Origin: Sphingobacteriales bacterium 44-61
GTDB lineage: Bacteria > Bacteroidota > Bacteroidia > Chitinophagales > Chitinophagaceae
Reading direction: 5' to 3'
Length of the DNA: 64,000 nucleotides
Assembly (NCBI GenBank): GCA_001898405.1
Contig: MKTW01000001.1
Coordinates: 1 to 64,000 of the forward strand
This document shows positions 27,475 through 35,672 of this stretch, one piece after another. Made by a program: the position numbers and the translations under genes. The notes under the pieces are model-generated. The model worked only from the letters and a program-made list of their open reading frames with translations. It was not told where the DNA came from and ran no database searches. Every line of letters begins with the position of its first letter. Position 1 is the stretch's first letter.

Positions 27475-28470
27475 TCATAACAATTGCTCTTTCAATAACC
27501 GGAATTCATTAAAGGGATTCGCATGCTGATGAAGGATCCGGTAAACAGCATTCAACACGGGTGTATTTAACCGGACCTTTTTTAAGAGAGGGGCCAATTC
27601 CTTTGATGCATAAAATCCTTCTGCAACCATTTCCATTGCCTGGATCGCTTTGCTGGCAGCAAGTCCTCTCCCAATAAGTTTGCCCAGTGTCCTGTTCCGG
27701 CTGAAATCAGAATATGCCGTCACCAGCAGATCACCAAAATATGCAGAACGGTAAAAATCAGGCGAACCGGGAGCAACAGCCTCAATAAACCCGGCCGCTT
27801 CGCGCATTGCATTGGAAACAAGCACCGACTGGAAGTTATCTCCATACAGCAAGCCGGCCGCAATACCAGTTGCAATAGCGATCACATTTTTTAAAATTGA
27901 GGCGTATTCCTGGCCTGTGGGATCAGTGTTTGCCACCGGCTTGATGTAAGGGCACGACGACAACCGGTCTGCAATCTGCTGCACCAGCACTGGATCGTTA
28001 CCTGCCATAGTAAGATAGGTATATTTTTCTGTAGCGATCTCTTCTGCATGGCATGGCCCACCTAAAACCATCACATCATGAACGCCTCTTTGAAAATATT
28101 TCCTGATAAAATTGCTGGGAGTGCTGCTGGTGCCGGGAACAAAACTTTTGATAGACACTGCTACAGGAATTTCTTTCAGCAAATTCTTATCAAATTTTTT
28201 GACCGTCGCCTTCAGGTATGCTGAAGGCATGGCAAAGATCACCAGTTCCGAATCACGGATAACCTCAACAGTATTTGTTGTAGCAAAGATCAGGGACCTG
28301 TTAAGATCCACTGAACTCAGATAACGCGGGTTATGACCAGTGGAATTAAGCAAATCCGCCGTTTCTTCATTCCGCACATGCCATAATACAGAGACGCCGC
28401 TTTCTGTAAATATCTTTACCAAAGCAGTTGCCCAACTTCCGCTTCCGATGATCGTTATTTTATCAAGCAT
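27475..28470 (-). CDS. gpsA: Glycerol-3-phosphate dehydrogenase [NAD(P)+]
   Basis: A 331-residue cytoplasmic enzyme from ATG at 28470. The N-terminal nucleotide-binding motif is IIGSGSWATALVKIF. VLGGPCHAEEIA and the catalytic-lysine region SILKNVIAIATGIAAGL follow, and the C-terminal all-helical domain holds NAMREAAGFIEAV. It interconverts dihydroxyacetone phosphate and sn-glycerol-3-phosphate for phospholipid synthesis. Here it converges on the GH89 gene with a single base between the two stop codons and could also feed the neighbouring glucosylglycerol-phosphate synthase. On the minus strand a TAGGTTTG box at 28481-28474 lies only 3 bp before the ATG, suggesting a leaderless transcript. Confidence 0.93.
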   Translation of the reverse strand: MLDKITIIGSGSWATALVKIFTESGVSVLWHVRNEETADLLNSTGHNPRYLSSVDLNRSLIFATTNTVEVIRDSELVIFAMPSAYLKATVKKFDKNLLKEIPVAVSIKSFVPGTSSTPSNFIRKYFQRGVHDVMVLGGPCHAEEIATEKYTYLTMAGNDPVLVQQIADRLSSCPYIKPVANTDPTGQEYASILKNVIAIATGIAAGLLYGDNFQSVLVSNAMREAAGFIEAVAPGSPDFYRSAYFGDLLVTAYSDFSRNRTLGKLIGRGLAASKAIQAMEMVAEGFYASKELAPLLKKVRLNTPVLNAVYRILHQHANPFNEFRLLKEQLL

Positions 28471-28654
28471 GAACAAACCTACTATTGCTACAATGGAGCT
28501 ACATTAACGTGATGTTAGAAGTCTATTAGAAGACCATCTTGAATACAAAGCAGTATAAGACATCAAGTAAATTCATATTAGATCATTATTAAAATGCAAT
28601 TGAGTCAGCCCAAAGATTTTATACCCTCACTTAAACTTGGTAAATTGTAGTATA

Positions 28655-29344
28655 ATGAGAAATGCGAGCATATTATTGGTGGAAGATGAAAGGCGTATCG
28701 CTGACACATTAGAGTTCGGACTCACAGAAAACAACTACGAGGTACATACAGCCTATCAACCTGATACAGCACTGGACCTGTTCCAGGTGCGCCCCTTTGA
28801 CCTGGTTATCCTCGATGTCAACCTGCCAGGAATGAACGGCTTTGAGCTTTGCAGGCTCATCCGTTTGCTGAATGAACAAGTGCCTGTACTGCTGCTCACT
28901 GCACTTACATCAATTGATCATAAAGTAGAAGGGTATGAAGCCGGTGCGGATGACTATTTGCCAAAACCCTTTGAATTCAGGGAACTCATTATGAAAATAA
29001 GGGTATTGCTTCGCCGCACGACCGACCGTCACTTTCCAACCGGTAATATATTGCGGGCTGCCGATCTTTCCCTCAACCTGGAAACTATGCAGGTGTATAG
29101 AAACGAGAAAGAAATTTCTTTAACGGCACGCGAGCTAAAGTTGCTGGAATACTTATTGAGAAATAAAAACCGTACCGTGTCCAGAGCCGATATCGCTATC
29201 AATGTCTGGGATGCCGACTTTGAAACGGAAAACAATATCATTGATGTTTATATTAATTATATCCGCAACAAAGTTGACAAGCCTTTTCCTGTAAAGCTGA
29301 TCCATACACAGATAGGAATGGGCTATATATTAAAAGACAGCTAG
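28655..29344 (+). CDS. OmpR/PhoB-family response regulator, orphan
   Basis: About 229 residues from ATG at 28655. The receiver domain (residues 1-120) has the acidic pocket VEDE, the phosphoacceptor in LVILDVNLPGMNG and the KPF motif in DDYLPKPFEF. The winged helix (about 130-229) has SLTARELKLLEYLLRNKNRT and NIIDVYINYIRNKVD, typical of OmpR effectors. No histidine kinase lies next to it. Its CusR/CopR-like branch often controls metal or envelope stress genes, but the target is unknown. The longer TTG start at 28637 is less likely. Confidence 0.9.
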   Translation: MRNASILLVEDERRIADTLEFGLTENNYEVHTAYQPDTALDLFQVRPFDLVILDVNLPGMNGFELCRLIRLLNEQVPVLLLTALTSIDHKVEGYEAGADDYLPKPFEFRELIMKIRVLLRRTTDRHFPTGNILRAADLSLNLETMQVYRNEKEISLTARELKLLEYLLRNKNRTVSRADIAINVWDADFETENNIIDVYINYIRNKVDKPFPVKLIHTQIGMGYILKDS

Positions 29345-29417
29345 TCGATTCAAATGGTGATTTCGGAGTTCAGGATGACATACAGGATCAGCATTCCTTC
29401 CGGACCCCACCCGGGAA

Positions 29418-29735
29418 TCATAATTCCAGCTCTTTTTCAATAAAATCTTTTGCACCATCGGGCCCTGTAATCATCAGCCAGATTTCCCTGCCATCGCCGG
29501 TGATATCCAAATTAAAATCAAAGAAATCGCAACACAGGCGCTCTGTTTTAATAAAGGTCACCAGTTCATCCAGGATAGCATCATTGCCATCAAACTTGTA
29601 CTTGTAACCATTTGGAAGCTCCGATCTGGATAAAACTTTCTTTTTAAGAGAGTCGATCACTTCTTCTTTTCTCTTCCTAAGTTCGGGGCTTGTAAGCTTA
29701 CACGTTACCTCTTTTATCTTTTCCTGAGTTTTCAT
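29418..29735 (-). CDS. Small conserved protein with Cys-Cys motif
   Basis: A 105-residue cytoplasmic protein. The N-terminal half is a Lys/Glu-rich helix (LRKRKEEVIDSLKKKVL). The second half has YKFDGNDAILDELVTFIKTE, then RLCCDFFDFNLDIT, and finishes with LMITGPDGAKDFIEKELEL. Proteins of this pattern are widespread in Bacteroidota, often near metal-resistance or redox genes, and the vicinal cysteines suggest metal or thiol chemistry. I do not know an assigned function. It stands alone on the minus strand between the orphan regulator and the SDR-like gene. Confidence 0.75.
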   Translation of the reverse strand: MKTQEKIKEVTCKLTSPELRKRKEEVIDSLKKKVLSRSELPNGYKYKFDGNDAILDELVTFIKTERLCCDFFDFNLDITGDGREIWLMITGPDGAKDFIEKELEL

Positions 29736-29932
29736 TTTTGCCGGTTTTTGTAAAAATCTTTTTTAATTCATTATCCCTTGGACAGCATTTCTGAAATTCA
29801 GCCGGTTATCTTCATGGCAAAATTTATCAAAAAGAAGCCTCCAACCTAATCCTGCATAAGAAAAGCTTTATTGATTTAAGTTAAGTAATTATTGCATACA
29901 CGGTCCTGCGATCATTTTGTGCCTGTATACTA

Positions 29933-29940
29933 TAGCTTTG
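29933..29940 (+). promoter_or_regulatory. -7 box ahead of SDR-like gene
   Basis: TAGCTTTG is an exact TAnnTTTG match 26 bp before the chosen ATG at 29967. The nearest upstream TTTG (29916) is only 13 bp away, so a proper -33 is not seen. Confidence 0.4.
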
Positions 29941-29966
29941 TATCGAAAACAAAACAACCTATTATT

Positions 29967-30902
29967 ATGACACAGGTTATTCTGGGCGCTGGAGGAGACA
30001 TTGGCAAGCTGCTGGCGAAAGAATTAAAACAATATACAGATCGTGTGAGATTGGTATCGCGCCATCCCGAACAGGTAAATGGGGACGACGAGCTTTTGCC
30101 TGCAGATCTTTTGTTGGCTGACCAGGTAGACCGTGCTGTTGCCGGTGCCTCAATAGCCTACCTGGTCGTTGGCTTGAAATACGATCTCCGGGTATGGCAA
30201 AGAAGCTGGCCGGCTATCATCAATAATGTGATCAATGCCTGTTTGAAACATAGGGTCAAACTGGTTTTCTTCGACAATGTATATACCTACGATAAGCATG
30301 CGATTCCGCATATGACGGAGGAGAGCCCGTTGAATCCACCCTCCCAAAAAGGCAAAGTGCGGTTGCAGGTCATAGAAGCGATCCGGAATGCCATATCCCA
30401 AAAAGGATTGCAGGCTCTGATCGCCAGGAGTGCCGATTTTTACGGACCGGGAGCAAAGAATGGTATTCTGAATATTATGGTATTGGATCCGGTTTCGAAA
30501 AACAAAAAACTCAGCTGGCAATCCAATGTGAATAAAATACACTCCTTTACTTATACACCGGATGCTGCAAAGGCAACGGCTATATTGGGCAATACAGACA
30601 GTGCTTATGGTCAGGTGTGGCATCTGCCAACTTCCTCGCAGCGATGGACGGGTAAGGAATTTATAACACGGGCCGCTTCAATTAAAGGGACTAAAGCATC
30701 GTATACATTACTTAGTTCTTTTCTCCTGTCTGTAGCAGGGCTATTTAACAGGACCATCCGGGAACTGGTTGAAATGCAATACCAGAACAACCAGGATTAT
30801 TTTTTCGATAGTGAGAAATATTGCAAAGCCTTTGGGTTTACGCCTACAAGCTATGAAGATGGGATGAAAAAAGTGCTGGATGAAACGGAGAGCCGTTCTT
30901 AA
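29967..30902 (+). CDS. NAD-dependent epimerase/dehydratase-like protein (extended SDR)
   Basis: A 311-residue protein from ATG at 29967. The nucleotide-binding motif QVILGAGGDIGKLLAKEL opens the Rossmann fold, and ADLLLADQVDRAVAGASIAY and VKLVFFDNVYTYDKH follow. The usual YxxxK is not evident (KGKVRLQVIEAI and ARSADFYGPGAKNG sit in its region), which fits the atypical SDRs that act as reductases or binding proteins. The C-terminal substrate domain includes WTGKEFITRAASI. The substrate is unknown. The gene converges on the PPC-domain gene. Confidence 0.85.
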   Translation: MTQVILGAGGDIGKLLAKELKQYTDRVRLVSRHPEQVNGDDELLPADLLLADQVDRAVAGASIAYLVVGLKYDLRVWQRSWPAIINNVINACLKHRVKLVFFDNVYTYDKHAIPHMTEESPLNPPSQKGKVRLQVIEAIRNAISQKGLQALIARSADFYGPGAKNGILNIMVLDPVSKNKKLSWQSNVNKIHSFTYTPDAAKATAILGNTDSAYGQVWHLPTSSQRWTGKEFITRAASIKGTKASYTLLSSFLLSVAGLFNRTIRELVEMQYQNNQDYFFDSEKYCKAFGFTPTSYEDGMKKVLDETESRS

Positions 30903-30927
30903 TTCTACGATCTCAATTTCCTCCAAC

Positions 30928-31473
30928 TCATCTACCAGATACCTGCGTGCTATCTTTTACCGGCTTCATCGTCCGGAGTTCAGGAAAATGATCATTCCAT
31001 TCCCGTTCGATCTTTTTACTCACGGGTGTAATAAAAATTTCCAGCACCAGTGATACTTCTGCTTCCTTCAGATGGCCGCCGTGTACCGTATAGTCCGGCG
31101 CACCGAGTGTGATATGGGGATGAACGATCGGTTGGTCATCAAAATAACCCAGGTTGCCGTTGAACGCCAGCACTTCCATGGAGCCTGGGAATTGCTTATA
31201 TACATATTTTCGTTGATCGATATTGTAATAAGCTACTTCTGTATTTTTCACCGCCCCAATACCAGTAAAATAAGCGCCGGGCAATTTTTCTTTTGCCATA
31301 AAAGCATTCAGACTGGCGATAACCGGCTGACCGGCCTTCAGCACCAACAAGTAACTATTACTATCCTTGCGATAATCCAAATTGTCAGCAGAAATGGTCC
31401 GGGTTGTTTGAGCGTACAAACCCAAATGACTGGTAAGCAACAATAAAAGAAGAATGACGGGTCTTATTTTCAT
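30928..31473 (-). CDS. Exported PPC/DUF296-domain protein
   Basis: A 181-residue protein with a clear signal peptide (MKIRPVILLLLLLTSHLGLY, ending YAQ). Residues 40-160 form a PPC/DUF296 fold: YLLVLKAGQPVIASLNAFMA, GAYFTGIGAVKNTEVAYYN, HPHITLGAPDYTVHGGHLKE. In plants this domain accompanies AT-hooks and in bacteria it is usually a cytoplasmic trimer. Export is unusual and argues against DNA binding here; conserved histidines suggest a metal-binding or enzymatic role. It is the most distal gene of the minus-strand cluster, 124 bp behind the hydrolase gene, and may have its own promoter. Confidence 0.85.
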   Translation of the reverse strand: MKIRPVILLLLLLTSHLGLYAQTTRTISADNLDYRKDSNSYLLVLKAGQPVIASLNAFMAKEKLPGAYFTGIGAVKNTEVAYYNIDQRKYVYKQFPGSMEVLAFNGNLGYFDDQPIVHPHITLGAPDYTVHGGHLKEAEVSLVLEIFITPVSKKIEREWNDHFPELRTMKPVKDSTQVSGR

Positions 31474-31597
31474 AAACCAATATTAAATGATAGAGGCCGG
31501 GACAGCTTTCACAAATATCAGTTGTTTACTAATGCAAATAATACAATTGGGCCATAAATCAGTTTTTAAATAAAAGATTGGCCGTAAAGCCGATTCT

Positions 31598-32437
31598 TTA
31601 TTTATGATCGGACAGGATAGAAACTTCCTGCGCCAGGTCCACCAGGATCTCAGCCAATTTCTTTGGTTCAACCAGGAAGGGAGAATGACTCGTATTCATG
31701 GAATACACCAGTTGAATACCCGCAGTAGCAAGCATACGGTCCTGCAGAACAGGAGAGATTACCATATCCTGCAGGGTCTTAACATAGACCTTTTCAATAC
31801 TTCCAAAATTCTCTTTTGTGAGGCTGACCTTGTTTATAAATGGGATTGAAGGCTCTGCCCGATAATTTTTGACAACAAGATTTTTTGCTGACGTTGAACC
31901 GTCATTAATAAAAAGATAAGCAAGGCTATCACGAACAATATCCAGCGTAAGCTGATCGGCAGAACGAACAAGCAATGGCCCCAACTTTGAACCAGGATCG
32001 GATTCTGCAAGGTCGGTCAACGCCTGACCATTGGTTGGCAGGAATGCTCCAACATACACCAGTTTAATGACGCGCGAAGGGATCTTTTCTCCTACAGCAC
32101 TGATGACCATCCCTGCCATGCTATGGCCAACCAGGATCACCTTGTCTGTTTCATCAGGGATTGCCTGGATCACTTTATCACGGTATACATCCAGGTTCAG
32201 CATATGGGTAGCCGTTTGATCGTTACCATGACCAGGTAGCTCCACTATGATAACCTTGTTACCCCTTTGCTCCAATTCACTACGGACTTCATCCCAAACA
32301 TAAGGAGCCTGCCATGCACCATGAACCAGTACATAAGTATCCGGGCGAAGAGGAGCGCCTTTTTCATTCCTGTCACATGAAATCAGTACAGAACTGGTTA
32401 ATGCTGCAGTGAGCAGTGAAGCAATTGCTTTTTTCAT
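31598..32437 (-). CDS. Exported alpha/beta hydrolase
   Basis: A 279-residue lipoprotein-like enzyme: MKKAIASLLTAALTSSVLIS leads to a Cys (SCDRNEKG). The fold opens with YVLVHGAWQAPYVWDEVRSE (oxyanion region HGAW). The nucleophile elbow is GHSMAG at about residue 102, the acid is probably in the late YVKTLQDMVISP strand, and the His lies in NTSHSPFLVEP. It resembles the salicylate-esterase/AHL-hydrolase-like branch that acts on small esters. It is part of the putative sigma54-driven operon, 49 bp behind the DJ-1-like gene. Confidence 0.9.
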   Translation of the reverse strand: MKKAIASLLTAALTSSVLISCDRNEKGAPLRPDTYVLVHGAWQAPYVWDEVRSELEQRGNKVIIVELPGHGNDQTATHMLNLDVYRDKVIQAIPDETDKVILVGHSMAGMVISAVGEKIPSRVIKLVYVGAFLPTNGQALTDLAESDPGSKLGPLLVRSADQLTLDIVRDSLAYLFINDGSTSAKNLVVKNYRAEPSIPFINKVSLTKENFGSIEKVYVKTLQDMVISPVLQDRMLATAGIQLVYSMNTSHSPFLVEPKKLAEILVDLAQEVSILSDHK

Positions 32438-32486
32438 TATCGTTATTTTTATATTTTAAAACAAGTTTGACGGATCTCACTATTGA

Positions 32487-33299
32487 TTATTTTTTTATCA
32501 GCCAGCTTTCTACAGCCCGTGAAAAATCGGCCACATCAATCGGATGTCTGCTGGTGATCAGGTTCCCATCTGTAACCACTGGCTGTTCGAGTACGATACC
32601 ACCTGCATTTTTCAGGTCAACCTGGATATTCCAGTAACCAGTCAATTTTTTTCCGTTCAGAATATCTGCTGAAGCCAGTACTACAGGCGCGTGGCAGATC
32701 GCAGCGATCAGTTTTCCCGACCTGTTAAAATCCTGGATAAATTTGATCACATCTTTATCGTAGCGGAGATTGTCGGGATTCCAGGCCCCACCAGGAATGA
32801 ACACCGCATCGTAATCACTTACCCTGATCTGATCGGCTGTGCGGTCGAATTTGATCCAGCCAACTGGTTGCAGGTACTGAATCGCCATGATATGTGTTTT
32901 TGACATTTCAGGATACATAAGTCCATATCTCGCTGGAGCCGGGTTATACTTTGGAGCTACAATATCTACTTTCGCACCAAGTTGTTTAAAATACCAGACA
33001 GGTCCTAATAGTTCGATCTCTTCAAAACCGTCCGCAGCGATAACGGCAATTCTTTTACCTTTTAAAACCGTGGAATCTTTTACCGGTGTAAAAAAGAATG
33101 CACGAAGCGCTTCATTACCCGGTGCATTCAATAATTGCGACACGGGCATGTTCACTACTACCGCAGGAGAGCCGAGTTGATTCAGGACTGTCAATTCATG
33201 ATCGCTAAGTTGAGACGCATGAACATTAACCTGCGCTGTCGCAGTTGAAGCAGTGACTATGCTGATCATACTCGCCAGCAGTTGATTGATCTTCTTCAT
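32487..33299 (-). CDS. Exported DJ-1/PfpI family protein
   Basis: A 270-residue protein with a signal peptide (MKKINQLLASMISIVTASTA). Residues about 80-265 are a DJ-1/PfpI domain: GKRIAVIAADGFEEIELLGP (with the conserved Glu), DAVFIPGGAWNPDNLRYDKD, and the nucleophile elbow AAICHAPVVLASA with Cys at the usual place. Family members act as glyoxalases/deglycases, proteases or chaperones. Secretion of this domain is less common. It lies in the minus-strand detoxification-like operon. Confidence 0.88.
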   Translation of the reverse strand: MKKINQLLASMISIVTASTATAQVNVHASQLSDHELTVLNQLGSPAVVVNMPVSQLLNAPGNEALRAFFFTPVKDSTVLKGKRIAVIAADGFEEIELLGPVWYFKQLGAKVDIVAPKYNPAPARYGLMYPEMSKTHIMAIQYLQPVGWIKFDRTADQIRVSDYDAVFIPGGAWNPDNLRYDKDVIKFIQDFNRSGKLIAAICHAPVVLASADILNGKKLTGYWNIQVDLKNAGGIVLEQPVVTDGNLITSRHPIDVADFSRAVESWLIKK

Positions 33300-33342
33300 T
33301 ATTGATATTTTGTTGTTTAAAAAAATAGAGGTAATTCATTAA

Positions 33343-34095
33343 TTATTTTCGCCTGGATGGCGCGAATTCAATCAGCCTGTGTAAGCCCAATTGAAAGGGC
33401 TGCTTTTTAATACTTGTGTTCAGATAGTCGATCACAGGTTGTATCGGAGGAAATTGAAGATGATACTGAAAGGCGTCTTCATTCCTGAATTTCTCATACG
33501 TCACAAATTGTGTGCTGCCGCTACTTAATTGTGAAAGTTGATAATTGATCACGCCGGGTTCACTTCTAAATTGAGGCATTGCGGTATGGTATACTGTCTG
33601 AAAAACCTTTTCCGTTCCGGGCTTGCTATCCACGAACAACATGATCGTGATCGGTTGATCATCTTTCTCTGCCTTTTTGCGCCATTGCTCTTTGGAAACA
33701 GGCTCCAGGTCTTTTACATAAATGGAAGTTGGCAATTGTACCAGTTTTGTTGATGACAACAGCTGAAGCAACCTGAACTTTTTACCAGTCTTGCTTTTAT
33801 CGAAGGCTGCTCTGCTGCTCCACCGTTCAATGATCCACAATACTGAGATACTATCCTGTTCATAGAAAGCTTCTGCCATTATATTATCACCACTTTTGTT
33901 CGCCTGCTTCACATATTTGGTGATCAATTTTTTGATCTTGTTTAAATGCCCCTCCTTTACTTCAAAGCGTGTGAGTACTGCCACCTCTTCTTCGTTCCCT
34001 GACTCAGCATTAATATCAGCACTCAATGGCAGCAGACCTATTGTCAGCAACACAACCCGGAAACTGGTCAATAATGAAAATGATGTTGGTTTCAT
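33343..34095 (-). CDS. Exported tandem ABM-domain protein (quinol monooxygenase-like)
   Basis: A 250-residue protein whose N-terminus (SFSLLTSFRVVLLTIGLLPL, ending SADINAE) is a signal peptide. Two ferredoxin-like antibiotic-biosynthesis-monooxygenase domains follow: one at about 38-125 (VLTRFEVKEGHLNKIKKLIT, ISVLWIIERWSSRAAFDKS) and one at about 145-225 (ITIMLFVDSKPGTEKVFQTV, FVTYEKFRNEDAFQYHL). Such domains oxidise quinols or reactive aldehydes without a cofactor. The tandem arrangement can form the active unit within one chain. It is the fourth gene of the operon. Confidence 0.82.
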   Translation of the reverse strand: MKPTSFSLLTSFRVVLLTIGLLPLSADINAESGNEEEVAVLTRFEVKEGHLNKIKKLITKYVKQANKSGDNIMAEAFYEQDSISVLWIIERWSSRAAFDKSKTGKKFRLLQLLSSTKLVQLPTSIYVKDLEPVSKEQWRKKAEKDDQPITIMLFVDSKPGTEKVFQTVYHTAMPQFRSEPGVINYQLSQLSSGSTQFVTYEKFRNEDAFQYHLQFPPIQPVIDYLNTSIKKQPFQLGLHRLIEFAPSRRK

Positions 34096-34124
34096 TGATT
34101 TTCTTTTAAATGTTGGTTACCCTT

Positions 34125-34697
34125 TTATTTGTCCTGGCAATCAGGTGCCGGTATATCAAACCCGTTCAAGATCATTGCAAGAAGCCCATAACCTCCGATC
34201 AGGAAAAAGAGTTCAGCCACGCCATCTTTACCAAGCAGGGCAACAGCTCGCTGATAGGTGGAGTCTGGCAGTAGATGGCCGCTCGTAAGCGCATGTGCAA
34301 CAATATTGGCGATTGCCTCCTGCTTGCTCAACCCCTGCGGTTGCACCCCTGCAGCAAGTGAAGCGATGACGTCATCTGCAAGACCAAAAGCAGATGCCAT
34401 GATCTGATGGGCATACAATTCGAATCGTGCCCCATAAGCTGCAGCAACAGTAAGGATTGCTACTTCACGTACGCGTTTGTCGAGTGTGGCATGTATATCG
34501 AGTGTACGCAGAAAGCTTAATGCAGGAATACCAAAAGCAGGAAATTTTAACATCGCAGTGAACGGGCCGATCAGTGCGCCTGTTTCATCCAGCATATTAA
34601 CCTGGCTTTGGCTATGCCCAACAAGATTAGCGATCTCATCATGTACAAAGCGGATATCTGCAGGAAGTTGTTCCGGTGGAATTGGAGTAATACGCAT
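34125..34697 (-). CDS. Carboxymuconolactone decarboxylase-like protein lacking CxxC
   Basis: A 190-residue cytoplasmic protein of the CMD/AhpD-like superfamily. The core helix reads REVAILTVAAAYGARFELYA, then HQIMASAFGLADDVIASLAA. The His of the classical ExxxxCxxCxxxH motif is present but both cysteines are replaced (ARFELYAH), so it cannot act as a thiol peroxidase-type AhpD. This Cys-less branch is common in Bacteroidota; the reaction is unknown. It is 46 bp behind the cupin gene. Confidence 0.85.
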   Translation of the reverse strand: MRITPIPPEQLPADIRFVHDEIANLVGHSQSQVNMLDETGALIGPFTAMLKFPAFGIPALSFLRTLDIHATLDKRVREVAILTVAAAYGARFELYAHQIMASAFGLADDVIASLAAGVQPQGLSKQEAIANIVAHALTSGHLLPDSTYQRAVALLGKDGVAELFFLIGGYGLLAMILNGFDIPAPDCQDK

Positions 34698-34743
34698 GAT
34701 AACAATGTCATTTTAGGTAAGAAATTTATCCAACACCCATCCA

Positions 34744-35295
34744 TCACTGACCATCGATAAGTACAAAAACCATCCGGCAGATCTTACCGGAGCGGTTGGC
34801 CCACGCATGATTAGTGCCATTTTGAATAACAACATCGCCTGCATGCAAAATCGTTTCTCCGAGATCCAATACCAGGGTTATCTCTCCTTCCAGCACGATA
34901 CCATAATCGACGGTTTTTGTGCGATGCATCAACGGATGTGGCGCTGATCCGGTAGCGGTAGCGGCGTCTTCTCCTCCCATGGACTTGAATTTAGCGGCTG
35001 CATCTTTTGCGGTCAGTTTGCCGATCTCTTCTCCTTCCGGAGGAAATTCGATCGCACGGATACGTGTTCCGTTTTTGGGCGGCGGAAGCATAAGGCCATC
35101 TTCATCACGATCACCAGGTTGCGCCAGGATCAGCGCCGGGGTTTCACGAGTATGCCATACCTCGAAAAATGTGGGGCCGCCCGGGCCACCTACCAGTTTC
35201 GTATGCACAGGTGGTGCATCAGAAAGTATGATCGCATTGCCTTTATCATCATGCCCTGTCACGACGCGTCTGAAAGTTTTTTGTTGCGGATTCAT
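34744..35295 (-). CDS. Cupin domain protein
   Basis: A 183-residue cytoplasmic protein. The N-terminal half has KLVGGPGGPTFFEVWHTRET. The cupin barrel follows, with HPLMHRTKTVDYGIVLEGEI and a second motif in LGETILHAGDVVIQNGTNHA; the histidines in HPLMH and NHAW and the Glu in VLEGE are likely metal ligands. Related proteins bind small organic acids or quinone-like compounds. It is the second gene of the operon, 9 bp behind the 2TM gene. Confidence 0.88.
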   Translation of the reverse strand: MNPQQKTFRRVVTGHDDKGNAIILSDAPPVHTKLVGGPGGPTFFEVWHTRETPALILAQPGDRDEDGLMLPPPKNGTRIRAIEFPPEGEEIGKLTAKDAAAKFKSMGGEDAATATGSAPHPLMHRTKTVDYGIVLEGEITLVLDLGETILHAGDVVIQNGTNHAWANRSGKICRMVFVLIDGQ

Positions 35296-35304
35296 AGGTA
35301 CAGT

Positions 35305-35529
35305 TTAAGAGTGTTGTGATTTTTTGAAAACAAAAACGCCCAGGTAATGAAAGAGCACTCCAATGCCCCATGCAAGCGTTGACCATAAAGGCCACAGATA
35401 AGTTCTGTCGGTCAGAAACCATACAAGCCAACTGGCGGGAGTAGCGAGCAGGAAAACGATCAGATGGATCTTGAAGCCTTTTTTGGGGTCGATCGGTGCT
35501 GGTGCACCCCAGGAAGAATGTTGTGTCAT
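35305..35529 (-). CDS. 2TM domain protein
   Basis: A 74-residue membrane protein from ATG at 35529 (MTQHSSWGAPAPIDPKKGFK). Two hydrophobic helices (IHLIVFLLATPASWLVWFL and LWPLWSTLAWGIGVLFHYLG) match the 2TM domain, ending FVFKKSQHS. Function is unknown. It is the first gene of the seven-gene minus-strand run and starts about 12 bp after the predicted start point of a sigma54-like promoter. Confidence 0.8.
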   Translation of the reverse strand: MTQHSSWGAPAPIDPKKGFKIHLIVFLLATPASWLVWFLTDRTYLWPLWSTLAWGIGVLFHYLGVFVFKKSQHS

Positions 35530-35551
35530 AATAATTGGTTTGCAGTCATCC

Positions 35552-35567
35552 TGCGATATGCATGCCA
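35552..35567 (-). promoter_or_regulatory. Sigma54-like -24/-12 promoter
   Basis: The minus strand reads TGGCATGCATATCGCA. Against TGGCACG-N4-TTGCA it keeps the invariant GG and GC exactly 10 bp apart and differs at two positions. Transcription would start near 35541, 12 bases ahead of the 2TM gene. The only sigma54-activator gene in the window is encoded divergently, about 2.8 kb away. Confidence 0.6.
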
Positions 35568-35672
35568 CTGGTCACAACCCTGACGTGCCAACAACATTCA
35601 TAGATTCAAATGAACTGAAAAACAGCAACCTATCTATAATCGCGGATACAGCAGAGTGACACTTGCCGGCTT

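Noticed and set aside
31483-31671. 62-codon minus-strand frame behind the alpha/beta hydrolase
   Set aside because: It overlaps the hydrolase end in another frame, is Trp-rich and lacks a credible start.
35584-35590. A perfect TGGCACG on the minus strand as a second sigma54 -24 element
   Set aside because: The position where GC of the -12 element must lie reads TT, so the spacing rule fails; the match at 35552-35567 is better.
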